Shown: one piece after another, positions 25,653 through 34,686 of the stretch
Layout of the letters: each line of letters starts with the position of its first letter
Position numbering within the stretch: position 1 is the first letter of the stretch
Assembly: GCF_000420485.1 (NCBI RefSeq)
Contig: NZ_ATVA01000012.1
Coordinates: 455,019 to 519,018, forward strand
Reading direction: 5' to 3'
Source: Paucidesulfovibrio longus DSM 6739
GTDB lineage: Bacteria > Desulfobacterota > Desulfovibrionia > Desulfovibrionales > Desulfovibrionaceae
DNA length: 64,000 nucleotides
The notes under the pieces: model-generated
What the model was told of the DNA's origin: nothing
Seen by the model: only the letters and a program-made list of their open reading frames with translations
Databases searched by the model: none
Program-made: the position numbers and the translations under genes

Positions 25653-25683
25653 GGGAGGACGGGACCGCGAGTCCCGCCCTCCC
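25653..25683 (+). other. Strong intercistronic hairpin inside the Hdr operon
   Basis: GGGAGG-A-CGGGAC, loop CGCGA, GTCCCG-C-CCTCCC: 12 base pairs with one A-C mismatch. There is no T-tract, so it is not a classical terminator. It probably stabilises or separates the upstream hdr-usp mRNA from the downstream HdrD-like pair. Confidence 0.5.
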
Positions 25684-25734
25684 CCATCCGCGCCCGGAAT
25701 GCCGCTTGGACACGGAAGCGGAAGGAGTGAATCG

Positions 25735-27087
25735 ATGCAGGAAGCCACGCAGAGCGCCACCGGGACCATCCCGCCCCTGATTCCCGGCGAGAGCGGATTT
25801 TTGAGCAGGGTCAAGGACATCCTGCCCCAGGGCGGCAACCTCTCCATGTGCCTGACCTGCGGGCTTTGCGCGTCGGGCTGTCCGGCGGCGGGGCTGCACG
25901 GCATGGACCCGCGCAAGTTCCTGCGGCTTTGCGCCTGGGGCCAGGACGAGGAGGCCACCACGACCCCGTGGGTCTGGATGTGCACCATGTGCTACCGCTG
26001 CGTGCACGCCTGCCCCATGGAGGTGAACATCCCGCAGCTGGTCTACGAGGCGCGCGCCTCCTGGCCCAGGGAGAAGAAGCCCAAGGGCATCGTGGGATCC
26101 TGCGACCAGGGCCTGCGCACCGAGGGGGCCAGCGCCGTGGGCATCTCTAGCGAGGATTTCGCCTTCGTGGTCGGGGACGTGCTGGAGGAGGTCCGCGAGG
26201 ACCAGCCGGACTGGGCGGAGCTGAAGGCTCCCATCGACAAGGCCGGGGCGTATTTCTTCGTGAACCAGAACTCGCGCGAGCCGGTCAAGGAGCCGGAGGA
26301 GATGGTGCCGCTCTGGAAGATCCTGCATCTGGCCGGAGCGGACTGGACCTACGGCAGCCACGGCTGGGGCGCGGAGAACTACTGCATGTTCGCGGCAGAG
26401 GACGAGAACTGGAAGGCCGTGCTCGAAAAGCAGGTGCGCGGGGTGCGCGAGCTGGGCTGCAAGTCCTGGATCAACATCGAATGCGGGCATTCCTTCTATT
26501 CGGTCTGGGCCGGGTTGCAGCGCTTCCACATCGACCTGGACATCGAGTTCGACCACATCGTGCGCTGGTACGCGCGCTGGATCCGCGAGGGCAGGCTGAA
26601 CCCCAGCAGCGACTGGAACCGCGAGCTGGGGCTGACCTTCACGGTGCAGGATCCCTGCATGGCCGTGCGCAAGTCCATGGGCATGGCCTTTGCCGAGGAT
26701 CTGCGCTTCGTGGTCCGGCGCTGCGTGGGCGAGGAGCACTTCGTGGACATGGTCCCCAACGGGGTCAACAACTATTGCTGCGGCGGGGGCGGAGGATTCC
26801 TGCAGGCCGGGCTCAAGGAGGCCCGCCGGCGCTACGGCCAGGTCAAGGCCCGGCAGATATTGGCCACGGGCGCGCAGTACGTGGTCACGCCCTGCCACAA
26901 CTGCCACGCGCAGATCGAGGATCTGTCCGAGGCCTGCGAGGGCGGCTGGCACACGGTCAATCTCTGGACCATGCTCTGCCTCAGCCTGGGCGTTCTGGGA
27001 GAAAACGAGCGGGCCTACCTCGGACCGGAGCTGGCCCGGGTGGGGCTGGGGGAAACCGCGGCCATAAAGGGGGAAGACCATGCCTGA
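25735..27087 (+). CDS. HdrD/DsrK-like protein, cysteine form
   Basis: 450-aa cytoplasmic protein with an N-terminal pair of [4Fe-4S] motifs (CLTCGLCASGCP at 39-50, CTMCYRCVHACP at 83-94) and C-terminal CCG-type domains: ENYCMFA, INIECGHSF (Cys250), DPCMAV, NNYCCGGGGGF and CHNCH. This architecture is that of HdrD, DsrK, HmcF and TmcB. The first CCG domain is abbreviated, with ECGHS in place of the usual CxxC. The start ATG at 25735 follows AAGGAGTGAATCG. There is no membrane segment and no partner membrane subunit nearby, so it is probably soluble. Its tandem partner overlaps by 8 bases. Confidence 0.9.
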   Translation: MQEATQSATGTIPPLIPGESGFLSRVKDILPQGGNLSMCLTCGLCASGCPAAGLHGMDPRKFLRLCAWGQDEEATTTPWVWMCTMCYRCVHACPMEVNIPQLVYEARASWPREKKPKGIVGSCDQGLRTEGASAVGISSEDFAFVVGDVLEEVREDQPDWAELKAPIDKAGAYFFVNQNSREPVKEPEEMVPLWKILHLAGADWTYGSHGWGAENYCMFAAEDENWKAVLEKQVRGVRELGCKSWINIECGHSFYSVWAGLQRFHIDLDIEFDHIVRWYARWIREGRLNPSSDWNRELGLTFTVQDPCMAVRKSMGMAFAEDLRFVVRRCVGEEHFVDMVPNGVNNYCCGGGGGFLQAGLKEARRRYGQVKARQILATGAQYVVTPCHNCHAQIEDLSEACEGGWHTVNLWTMLCLSLGVLGENERAYLGPELARVGLGETAAIKGEDHA

Positions 27088-28396
27088 AGCGACGATGAAC
27101 ACGTCCGGGGACAAGCCGCTGGTGGTGCCCGGCGAGAGCCGGTTCCTGAACCGGGTCAAGGAGCTGCTGCCCCAGGGGGGCAACCTCTCCATGTGCCTGA
27201 CCTGCGGGCTTTGCGCGTCCGGCTGCCCGGCCTCCGGGCTGCACGACATGGACCCGCGCAAGTTCCTGCGGCTCTGCGCCTGGGGCCAGGACGAGGAGGT
27301 GACCACGACCCCGTGGGTCTGGATGTGCACCATGTGCCAGCGCTGCATCTACGCCTGTCCCATGCACATCGACATTCCCCGGCTGGTCTACGAGGCGCGG
27401 GCCGCCTGGCCGCGCGAGTCGCGGCCCAAGGGCATTCTCGGCTCCTGCGAGCAGGCCCTGAAGACCGAGGGCAACTCGGCCATGGGCGCGCGCAGCGAGG
27501 ACTTCCAGTTCGTGGTCGAGGATATCCTGGAGGAGGTCCGCGAGGAGCAGCCCGACTGGGCCGACCTGGCCGTGAGCTTCAACCGGGAGGGCGCGGAATA
27601 CTTCCTGAACCAGAACTCGCGCGAGCCCGTGACCGAGCCGGACGAAATGATTCCGCTCTGGAAGATTCTGCACACCGTGGGCGCGGACTGGACCTACTCC
27701 ACGCGCGGCTGGGCCGCGGAGAACTACTGCATGTTCCTGGCGGACGACGCCTCCTGGGAGGCCGTGGTCCGCAACAAGGTCGAGGCCGTGGAGGCGCTGG
27801 GCTGCCGATATTGGCTGAACACGGAGTGAGGGCACGAACTCTTCGCAATCCGGTCCGGATTGCAAAAGTTCGGGATCAAGCCCAAGTTCGAGATCGAAAG
27901 CATCATCCGGCTCTACGCGCGCTGGATTCGGGAGGGCAAGCTCAAGGTCAGCTCCGACTGGAACAAGGATCTCGGCGTGACCTTCACGGTCCAGGATCCC
28001 TGCCAGCTCGTGCGCAAGGGCTACGGCGACCCCGTGGCCGACGACCTGCGCTTCGTGGTCAAGTCCGTCGTGGGCGAGGAGCACTTCATCGACATGGCCC
28101 CGAACAGGTCCAACAACTATTGCTGCGGCGGGGGCGGCGGGTATCTCCAGTCCGGGTTCACGGACGAGCGCCGCAAGTACGGCGACCGCAAGCTGCGGCA
28201 GATTCTGGAAACCAAGGCGGATTACTGCATCGCGCCCTGCCACAACTGCCACTCCCAGATTCACGACCTCTCGGAGCACTCCGGGCGGCATTTCCCTGTG
28301 GTCCACCTCTGGACCCTGATCTGCCTGTCCATGGGCTGTCTGGGTGAAAACGAGCGCGGCTATCTCGGCGACGACCTGGCCGAGGTCGGGCTGTAG
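27080..28396 (+). CDS. HdrD/DsrK-like selenoprotein (UGA at codon 250)
   Basis: Tandem paralogue of the gene at 25735. The frame is interrupted once, by TGA at 27827-27829, reading LNTE-U-GHELF. The upstream paralogue has INIE-C-GHSF at the same residue number, 250, so the UGA replaces a cluster or active-site Cys. The frame then continues with all later motifs intact (DPCQLV, NNYCCGGGGGY, CHNCH), giving 438 aa. A strong hairpin with a GU-containing loop lies 15 bases after the UGA (27845-27863), the right place for a bacterial SECIS. The organism clearly decodes Sec, judging by FdhA1. A nonsense mutation is possible but less likely given Cys alignment and hairpin. The start ATG follows GGGGGAAGACC. 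Confidence 0.85.
27845..27863 (+). promoter_or_regulatory. Candidate bacterial SECIS hairpin
   Basis: GCAATCCG-GTC-CGGATTGC forms a perfect 8-bp stem with apical G-U. The loop lies 23 bases after the UGA codon at 27829, within the range used by bacterial SelB-dependent elements. The GGUC apex resembles the loop of the E. coli fdhF element. Confidence 0.75.
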
Positions 28397-28416
28397 AACG
28401 GCTCCCCTGTGCGTCC

Positions 28417-28447
28417 AAGGGCCGGTTCTTCGGAACCGGCCCTTTTC
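28417..28447 (+). terminator. Rho-independent terminator of the Hdr operon
   Basis: Perfect 12-bp stem AAGGGCCGGTTC, loop TTCG, GAACCGGCCCTT, running into TTTT. It lies 20 bases after the stop of the HdrD-like selenoprotein. Confidence 0.93.
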
Positions 28448-28687
28448 GTGCTCGGTTTTCCGGCGGGGATGAGCATTTTTTTTCGCGCATGTGTACGGGG
28501 GGTTGCCTTCATCCGGGAAATCAAGCAGGGTGTGAACGCCGTTTCAGAGGGGGCGGGGCGCTTCCCTTGGCGGCGATATTGCTGTATCGCCGTTTTTCGA
28601 AACGCCGGACTTCTTTTCCGCTGCACAGCCGTTCCTGGCGATGCGGTGGCTTTTTTTGTGTGTTCTCCAACAATCTTCGGAGCTGTT

Positions 28688-29464
28688 TTGCGTAATCTTG
28701 TCTCGATTGCGGTTCTTGCCGCTGTCCTGGTCTTTTTCGTTTGTTCCTCTCCGGCCCAGGCGCAGGAAACGATCCAGGTCTCCTTCAACCCCTATCCGCC
28801 CGCGGTCACGGTGGACGCCGACGGCAATCCCCAGGGCTACGACATCCGCCTGCTGGAACTGCTCGCCGAGCGTCTCGGCCTGCGGATCGAATACCACCAT
28901 TATCCGTTTTCGCGCGGCCTGCGGCTCATGGAAACCGGCGAGATCGATCTGATGATCGGCGTGCTGCGCCGTCCGGAGCGGGAAAAATATCTCTTTTTCG
29001 TGCAGCCGCCCTACCAGAAGAGCGTGTCCACGGCGTTCTACGTGCGCAAGGGCGAGGAAGGGCGCATCCGCCGCCACGAGGATCTTTACGGCCTGAGGAT
29101 CGGCACGGGCATCGACGTGCGCTACTATCCCCGCTTCGATGCGGATGCCCGCCTGGACAAGGACGCGGTGCGCGCCGGATTGATGAACTTCAAGCGTCTG
29201 ATCGCGGGCCGCGTGGACGCGGTGGCCATGAACGAGGAGGTGGGCGACTACCGCGTCGCCGCCGACGGCTTCCAGGCCGAGATCGGCAAGGCCGAGTACG
29301 TGCACGTGGAATCGCAGGAGGTGCACGTGGTCCTTTCCAAAAAGTCGCGGTTCGCTCCACGCCTGGAGGAGTTCAACAAGGTCATGGCCGAACTGCTGGC
29401 CGAGGGAGCCCGCCAACGGCTCAAGGCCGAGTACCTTCGGGAGCAGCCGCCGGATGGGGATTAG
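28688..29464 (+). CDS. Periplasmic solute-binding protein, family 3
   Basis: About 258-aa protein of the amino-acid-binding (SBP_bac_3) fold. A signal peptide runs from the start through a hydrophobic core to SSPAQAQ near residue 27. The mature part begins ETIQVSFNPYPP and has the family features GYDIRLLELLAERLGLRIEY, GEIDLMIGVLRRPER and DLYGLRIGTGIDV. I chose the TTG at 28688, preceded by CGGAG, because it gives a normal signal peptide; longer in-frame starts add 93 residues that overlap the terminator. No permease or ATPase genes are near, so it may be an orphan sensor-type binding protein. Its last 44 bases overlap the convergent polymerase gene. Confidence 0.85.
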   Translation: MRNLVSIAVLAAVLVFFVCSSPAQAQETIQVSFNPYPPAVTVDADGNPQGYDIRLLELLAERLGLRIEYHHYPFSRGLRLMETGEIDLMIGVLRRPEREKYLFFVQPPYQKSVSTAFYVRKGEEGRIRRHEDLYGLRIGTGIDVRYYPRFDADARLDKDAVRAGLMNFKRLIAGRVDAVAMNEEVGDYRVAADGFQAEIGKAEYVHVESQEVHVVLSKKSRFAPRLEEFNKVMAELLAEGARQRLKAEYLREQPPDGD

Positions 29465-30905
29465 GCGAGTGTTGCGCGGCGGGCTCCTCTCTGCCGCGCC
29501 GGGCCAGGGCCTGGTACTGGCACCCGGCGAGCAGGAAGAGCAGGCCGCTCGCATACGGGGAGAAGGCCTCCTCCTGGAAGAGGGAATTGACGAGGATGAC
29601 CACCAGCGCGAGAATGAAGACGTATTCGCGCAGCGCTCCGCCCGCCGTTTCCAGAAGGCGGTGCAGCTCGACGGCGACCCTCCTGTAGAAGGCCACGAAG
29701 ACCCCGGCGAAGACCCCCACCTGATAGAGCAGCACTCCCAGTCCGCTTTCCAGGGCGAAGTCCGCCCTGCCCAGATCCTGCCAGGCGGACCAGCCCGGCA
29801 TCCCGAACTTCTTGATGAGCATGTATTGCTGGGACAGGTTTCCCCCCAGGCCGAGGCCGTTCCCCAGCGGATGCTGCGGGAACATCTTCAGGGAGGTGGT
29901 CAGTCCGATGACGTGCCAGTCCTTGACGGCGGTGCCGTAGATCACCGCCGCGACCACGTATCCCGCCAGCAGGGCGAAGGAGAGCGGGAAGTGGCGCTGG
30001 CCGAGCGCGCGCCTGCACCCCACGAGCGCGAAGGCGAAGAAGGTGGTGATGATCGCGCCCTTGACCCCCGTGACCACGGCCAGGAGCAGCACCAGCGCGG
30101 CCAGGGCATGGCGCCGCAGGTAGACCGCGATGAGGGCCAGCAGCGAGAGCAGGTAGCTCTGGCTGACGTGGTGCATGACGGTCCCAAGCAGCCGTCTGGA
30201 ATAGATGTCGTGGATTCCCGGCAGGTTCATGAAGCGGAAATGCAGCCACTGCGAAACGTCCGTGCCGAATTCCCAGTCCACGTATTTGACCTTCAGGAAC
30301 TCGTAGGAGGAGCTGAACTCGTACCAGGCGTTGTCCAGCAGCAGCTCCAGCAGGCAGATGAACAGGGAGACGAGCAGGAGCCGGTAGAGAATCCGGACGA
30401 GATACTCGAAAGGATGCTTCTCCCCGAAGAGCGCGCCGATGCAGAAGAGGAAGATTCCGTTGGCGTAGTAGCGGAAGTAGGAAGCCGCGGAGGAGAAGGA
30501 GGAACGCGAGGTTCCGATGGCGCCGTAGACGCAGAGGATCGCCAGCGTGGCCAGGATGTAGAGCAGGGTTTTCCGGTCCAGGATGCCCTTGAGCGCGACC
30601 ACGGCCAGGGAAAGGGTTCCGATGATGGCGATGATGGCGAAATGCACGCCCTGGAGCAGGGTCAGGTCCGCCTTGGTCGAGATGAACGGCGAGAGGAAGG
30701 TATAGAGCAGGTTCTGGAAGATGATGCAGATCAGCAGGAAGATGACGGAGGAGGTCAGGTTGACGAAGAAGAGCATGGTCACGGCGAAGCAGGTCACGGC
30801 GATGCCGAGCGGGCCGGAAAAGATGTTCACGGCCGTGAACGCGGTGATCAGCAGGCCGCAGAAGGCCATGAGCGCAGCGATGTTGACGGAGACGGTTCTT
30901 TGCAT
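29421..30905 (-). CDS. O-antigen polymerase-like membrane protein (Wzy-type)
   Basis: 494-aa protein with about 12 hydrophobic segments, starting MQRTVSVNIAALMAFCGLL. A large loop between middle segments (around SYEFLKVKYVDWEFGTDVSQ) and the later HPLGNGLGLGGN motif match Wzy/O-antigen polymerases that join repeat units in the periplasm. The start at 30905 is preceded by AGGAAGG. It is the last gene of the minus-strand exopolysaccharide operon, downstream of the flippase. Specific sugar linkage cannot be inferred. Confidence 0.8.
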   Translation of the reverse strand: MQRTVSVNIAALMAFCGLLITAFTAVNIFSGPLGIAVTCFAVTMLFFVNLTSSVIFLLICIIFQNLLYTFLSPFISTKADLTLLQGVHFAIIAIIGTLSLAVVALKGILDRKTLLYILATLAILCVYGAIGTSRSSFSSAASYFRYYANGIFLFCIGALFGEKHPFEYLVRILYRLLLVSLFICLLELLLDNAWYEFSSSYEFLKVKYVDWEFGTDVSQWLHFRFMNLPGIHDIYSRRLLGTVMHHVSQSYLLSLLALIAVYLRRHALAALVLLLAVVTGVKGAIITTFFAFALVGCRRALGQRHFPLSFALLAGYVVAAVIYGTAVKDWHVIGLTTSLKMFPQHPLGNGLGLGGNLSQQYMLIKKFGMPGWSAWQDLGRADFALESGLGVLLYQVGVFAGVFVAFYRRVAVELHRLLETAGGALREYVFILALVVILVNSLFQEEAFSPYASGLLFLLAGCQYQALARRGREEPAAQHSPNPHPAAAPEGTRP

Positions 30906-30955
30906 CCTTCCTGCCCCGGCCTTGGAGCCGTGCGTTTCTTTCCGGGAATCCCGGC

Positions 30956-32368
30956 CTATCGGCAGCGCGTGCGCTTGCGCGCCTGCCTGTTGGAGATGAA
31001 CAGCAGCGCGAGCGTCCCGAAATATGCGGCCGCGCCCGCCGCGACCAGCAGCCCGAGCCGGACGGCTCCTCCGCCTCCGGGCAGCGCCTGAATCGTGGCG
31101 TACATGGCCCCGGCCGCCAGGAGATAGGCCGCGGTCCTGCGCAGGTCGAGCCGCAGCCCCAGGCGCGCGCCCAGAAATGCGAAGCTGATGCCCAGGCCCA
31201 GGGCGTGCATCGCGATGGTGGAGAGGGCCGCGCCCAGCCCGGCCCAGCGGCTGATGAACAGGGGCTTGCAGACCAGGGCCACGAGCACCAGGACCAGGAA
31301 CGCCTTGAAGAATTCCCTGGGTTTTTTCTGGATCAGGAAACGGATGTCCACATACTGGGACTTGAGCTGTTCCAGGAACGAGCTGACCGCCACCAGGGAG
31401 ATCAGCGACGCGCCGAAGGCCGCGAATTCCGGTCCGAGCAGCACGAAGCAGATTTCCCTGCGCAGGGCCACGATGCCGAAGAACATGGGGATGGAAAACA
31501 GCAGGAGCTGGTCGAGGTTGAGGTTGAGCTGCTCGTTGGAGCGGTCCAGCCCGTGCTTGCGGAAGGCGTTGATGGCCAGGGGAAAGCCCACGAGCTGCAC
31601 CGAGACGAAGATGACGTTCATGGAGAAGCGGGTCAGGTCGTGGACGGCGGAGAAGAGCCCGTTGGCCTGCTCGCCGTGGAAGTAGATCAGCAGCGACCTG
31701 TCCAGCCAGATGATGAAGAAGGTGAAGACCACCCCGCAGGACATGGGAAAGGTCAGCAGAAAGATGTGGCGGATCGCCGTGCCGGAAATGCCGCGCAGCA
31801 CCTCGCGCGGCCGCCAGTGGCGGAAGATCGAGATCGCCGCGATGGCCGCCAGGGAGCCGAACAGCCCGACCAGGGCTCCTGCCACGCCGTAGCCCCAGTA
31901 GACCAGCAGCGTGCCCAGGAGAAGACCGAGCAGGGACTTGGTCAGGTTCATGGCGCTGTATTCCAGCGGGCGGATCGAGGCCCGCAGGAGTTCGAGATGC
32001 GTTTCGAACCAGGCGTGCAGCATCAGCAGCAGGGGAATCAGCAGCAGGGTCGGCAGGGAATAGTCCCCCAGGGAGACCAGGCAGATGGGCGCGGTGTAGG
32101 CCAGGGAGATCAGGCTGGAGAGGACGAAGGCCTTGGCCGCGATGCGCTTGACCTTGCGGTTTCCGGCTCCCTTCAGGGAAAAGCGCAGCAGCGCGATGCG
32201 GATCCAGTGGTAGAAGAGGGCGTTGCCGAAGAAGATCACGGCCACGATGAAGGTGTAGCGGCCGTATTCCTCCGGGCTCAGCAGCCGGGTGTAGAAGACG
32301 ATGAGCAGAAGGCCGCACGCCGAGGGCAGGGCGCGTCCCAGGAAATAGAGAAGAAAGTTTCTGTGCAT
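30956..32368 (-). CDS. Polysaccharide flippase (Wzx-type)
   Basis: 470-aa integral membrane protein of the MOP/Wzx superfamily, expected to flip undecaprenyl-linked repeat units. It starts MHRNFLLYFLGRALPSACGLL, has the RLLSPEEYGRYTFI motif after the first helix and about 12-14 membrane segments. The ATG at 32368 gives a first helix at the normal place; a TTG 81 bases upstream would add a charged, non-family tail. The ribosome binding site is weak. It lies between ligase and polymerase genes of the same operon. Confidence 0.87.
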   Translation of the reverse strand: MHRNFLLYFLGRALPSACGLLLIVFYTRLLSPEEYGRYTFIVAVIFFGNALFYHWIRIALLRFSLKGAGNRKVKRIAAKAFVLSSLISLAYTAPICLVSLGDYSLPTLLLIPLLLMLHAWFETHLELLRASIRPLEYSAMNLTKSLLGLLLGTLLVYWGYGVAGALVGLFGSLAAIAAISIFRHWRPREVLRGISGTAIRHIFLLTFPMSCGVVFTFFIIWLDRSLLIYFHGEQANGLFSAVHDLTRFSMNVIFVSVQLVGFPLAINAFRKHGLDRSNEQLNLNLDQLLLFSIPMFFGIVALRREICFVLLGPEFAAFGASLISLVAVSSFLEQLKSQYVDIRFLIQKKPREFFKAFLVLVLVALVCKPLFISRWAGLGAALSTIAMHALGLGISFAFLGARLGLRLDLRRTAAYLLAAGAMYATIQALPGGGGAVRLGLLVAAGAAAYFGTLALLFISNRQARKRTRCR

Positions 32369-32456
32369 GCTCTCGGCTTGTTCCCTGCGGCTGCCCTGCC
32401 TGTTCGATTTTTGTTCCGTGCCTGCGGCGGTTTTGCCCGGCCGGGCCAAGGCCGGT

Positions 32457-34670
32457 TCATTGCGCCCTGAACCAATGCCTCAGCGAGCGCACCAGCCACT
32501 CGTGCTCCGCCGCCTCTGTCAGCTCCGCTCTTTCCCGGTCCGTTCGGACCAGCGCGGGAAGCATGTTCCTGTGGTCCCGCCAGATTCCCAGATCCTTCCA
32601 TTCCTCGGACCCGGCGGCCGCGCGCCGGAGATAGGCGAAGGCCGCGGCGTGGTAGCGCCGCTTGTCTTCCTCGAAGTAGGCCCGCTCCTCCAGGGCGTAG
32701 TTGGCCAGGGCCAGGGAGAAGAATATCTGCGGATTGCGCGGGGCCAGCATCAGCACCGTGTCCAGATAATGCTCCGCGGCCTTGTATTCCTCATAGAGCA
32801 GGTCCGGGGCGTTGATGGCGCAGAGGTAGAGATAGAACCAGTTCTCCTCGTTGCTCGGCTGGAGCCGGGCCGCCTGCTTGAAGTATCCTGCGGCGGTGCG
32901 CAGGGTGAAGGCGTCCAGGCGCGGGTCGCCCGACGCGGCGAAGAGGTAGAGCTTGCCCAGTTCGCGGATGCGGTTCGGGTTTCCGGGTTCGACCTCCAGG
33001 GAGCGGGTCAGGCGCTCCTTGGGCAGCACGGCCAGGGGTCTGGTCATGTTTTCCCGCACGGGGTGGAGCGTCTCCGCCCGCAGCCGAAGATCGGCCTGCC
33101 AGGCGCAGACCGAGGCCAGGGCCAGCAGCCCGAGGGCCAAGCCCGGCTGGAGTAGCGCGCGTCCCCGCCGGGCGCTGCGGCCTTGGTCCGGCGCGGTTTC
33201 CTCCGCGCTCTGGAGCGGAGCCGTGAGAAAGAGCAGGGGCAGCGCGCAGACCGCCGCGAAGCAGAAGAGGTTCGCCGGGACGTGGAAGTTGAAGTCCACG
33301 AGGTTGTGCAGGGCGATGCTCACGAAAAAGAAGGACACGGCCCTGGCCATGCCCCGGTTCAAGGCGCGGCTGGGCATGTCCCAGGACCGGAAGCACGCGG
33401 CGATGAGCGCCGCGCTGAGGGCGGCGGCCAGGAGAAGGCCGGGCAGACCGAGTTCGATGCCGATCTGAAGCCAGTCGTTGTGCGTGTAGAAGAGGTTCGT
33501 CAGCCCTGCGAATTTTGGCATGGCCACGGCGGAATACGCTTCGTTGAAGTTGCCCAGGCCCACGCCCGTGAGCGGGTTGTCTCGGAGCAGCGGCAGGCTG
33601 GAGCTGAAGATGTCCAGGCGCATCTTCAGCTCCTCGAAGCTGACGAAGCGTTGCAGGACGTGGCTCGTGCCGATGAAGGCCAGGGCCAGCAGCACCGGGA
33701 TGGAGCCGAGGAGCGCGAACCGCGTGACCCGGATGCGGGAGCGGGCGGCCGCGCCCGCCAGGGCCAGGACGGCTCCGGCCAGGAGCGCGCTGATCATGCC
33801 GCCCCTGGAACCCGTCAGAAAGAGGGTCGTGATGAGCAGGACGGGAACCAGGAATCCGGCGTCGGCTTGCAGCCGCACCACCAGCGGCACGCCGTTTCGC
33901 GAGCGGGCGCGGGCCTTGTGCCGGACGCGGCCCCGCAGCCAGACGGCAAGGGCCAGGGAAACCGGGATGCAGAGTTCCAGGAACCCCGCGAGATGGTTCC
34001 GGTTCAGGTATGTTCCGGTGACGAAGCCGGGATGCAGGGTGTTTTCCCACCACCAGATGCTCTGTCGCGGACCGAAGGTCTGGTAGGTGCCGTAAAAGCA
34101 TTGGAAGAGGCCCATGGCCACGATGCAGAAGGCCAGGGTCCGGACGCGCTCGGTGGTGCGCAGCGTGGCGCAGGCGATGAAGAAGAGAAACAGCGCCGGA
34201 GCGTATTTGACGATGTCGTCCAGCGTGCGTTGCGGGTCGATGGAAAGAGGAATCCAGCCGGGCCCGTCCGTGACGCCGTTGAGCGTCAGCAGATCCCAGC
34301 GGGCTGCCCCGGCAGGGGAGAGCGCCCGGACCAGCCAGGGCGGAAGGGGCACGAGCTGGAGCAGCGGCAGAAGGCCGAAGAGCAGGAGCAGCACGGCCAG
34401 CCTGGCGGGCACGACGACGGGCCGGAAGACGACGGCTCTTTCGTCGGGCAGCCGCGCTATCCAGCAGCGCGAGGCGAACAGGACCAGCAGAAGCGCGGCG
34501 CAGCCGATGGAGGTGGGCGTCTGCGCGTTCAGGTAGACGCCGCCGAAGGCCAGCTGGTTGAATGCCAGGATGGCGAGCATTCCGTAAAACAGCAGAGAGT
34601 CGGCGAGAACGAGCGGCAGCGGCGGGCGCGGCGCGGCGACGTGTCTGCGGGTTCGGCGCGGGGCGGACAT
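32457..34670 (-). CDS. O-antigen ligase-like membrane protein with C-terminal repeats
   Basis: 737-aa protein. Residues ~30-480 hold about 12 membrane segments with the Wzy_C/WaaL features TGTYLNRNHLAGFLELC, GSRGGMISALLAG and NPLTGVGLGNFNEAY. The last ~200 residues are soluble and helical (LEVEPGNPNRIRELGKLY, ARLQPSNEENWFYLY), like tetratricopeptide repeats. It probably transfers or polymerises exopolysaccharide chains at the periplasmic face. Start ATG at 34670, 16 bases after the phosphatase stop (34687); a TTG upstream would overlap that gene. Confidence 0.83.
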   Translation of the reverse strand: MSAPRRTRRHVAAPRPPLPLVLADSLLFYGMLAILAFNQLAFGGVYLNAQTPTSIGCAALLLVLFASRCWIARLPDERAVVFRPVVVPARLAVLLLLFGLLPLLQLVPLPPWLVRALSPAGAARWDLLTLNGVTDGPGWIPLSIDPQRTLDDIVKYAPALFLFFIACATLRTTERVRTLAFCIVAMGLFQCFYGTYQTFGPRQSIWWWENTLHPGFVTGTYLNRNHLAGFLELCIPVSLALAVWLRGRVRHKARARSRNGVPLVVRLQADAGFLVPVLLITTLFLTGSRGGMISALLAGAVLALAGAAARSRIRVTRFALLGSIPVLLALAFIGTSHVLQRFVSFEELKMRLDIFSSSLPLLRDNPLTGVGLGNFNEAYSAVAMPKFAGLTNLFYTHNDWLQIGIELGLPGLLLAAALSAALIAACFRSWDMPSRALNRGMARAVSFFFVSIALHNLVDFNFHVPANLFCFAAVCALPLLFLTAPLQSAEETAPDQGRSARRGRALLQPGLALGLLALASVCAWQADLRLRAETLHPVRENMTRPLAVLPKERLTRSLEVEPGNPNRIRELGKLYLFAASGDPRLDAFTLRTAAGYFKQAARLQPSNEENWFYLYLCAINAPDLLYEEYKAAEHYLDTVLMLAPRNPQIFFSLALANYALEERAYFEEDKRRYHAAAFAYLRRAAAGSEEWKDLGIWRDHRNMLPALVRTDRERAELTEAAEHEWLVRSLRHWFRAQ

Positions 34671-34686
34671 CGTGTCTGGACCCTGC

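Noticed and set aside
27080..27829. Truncated HdrD-like pseudogene ending at TGA
   Set aside because: The UGA aligns with a conserved Cys in the neighbour, the downstream frame is intact and a SECIS-like hairpin follows, so Sec readthrough is the better reading.
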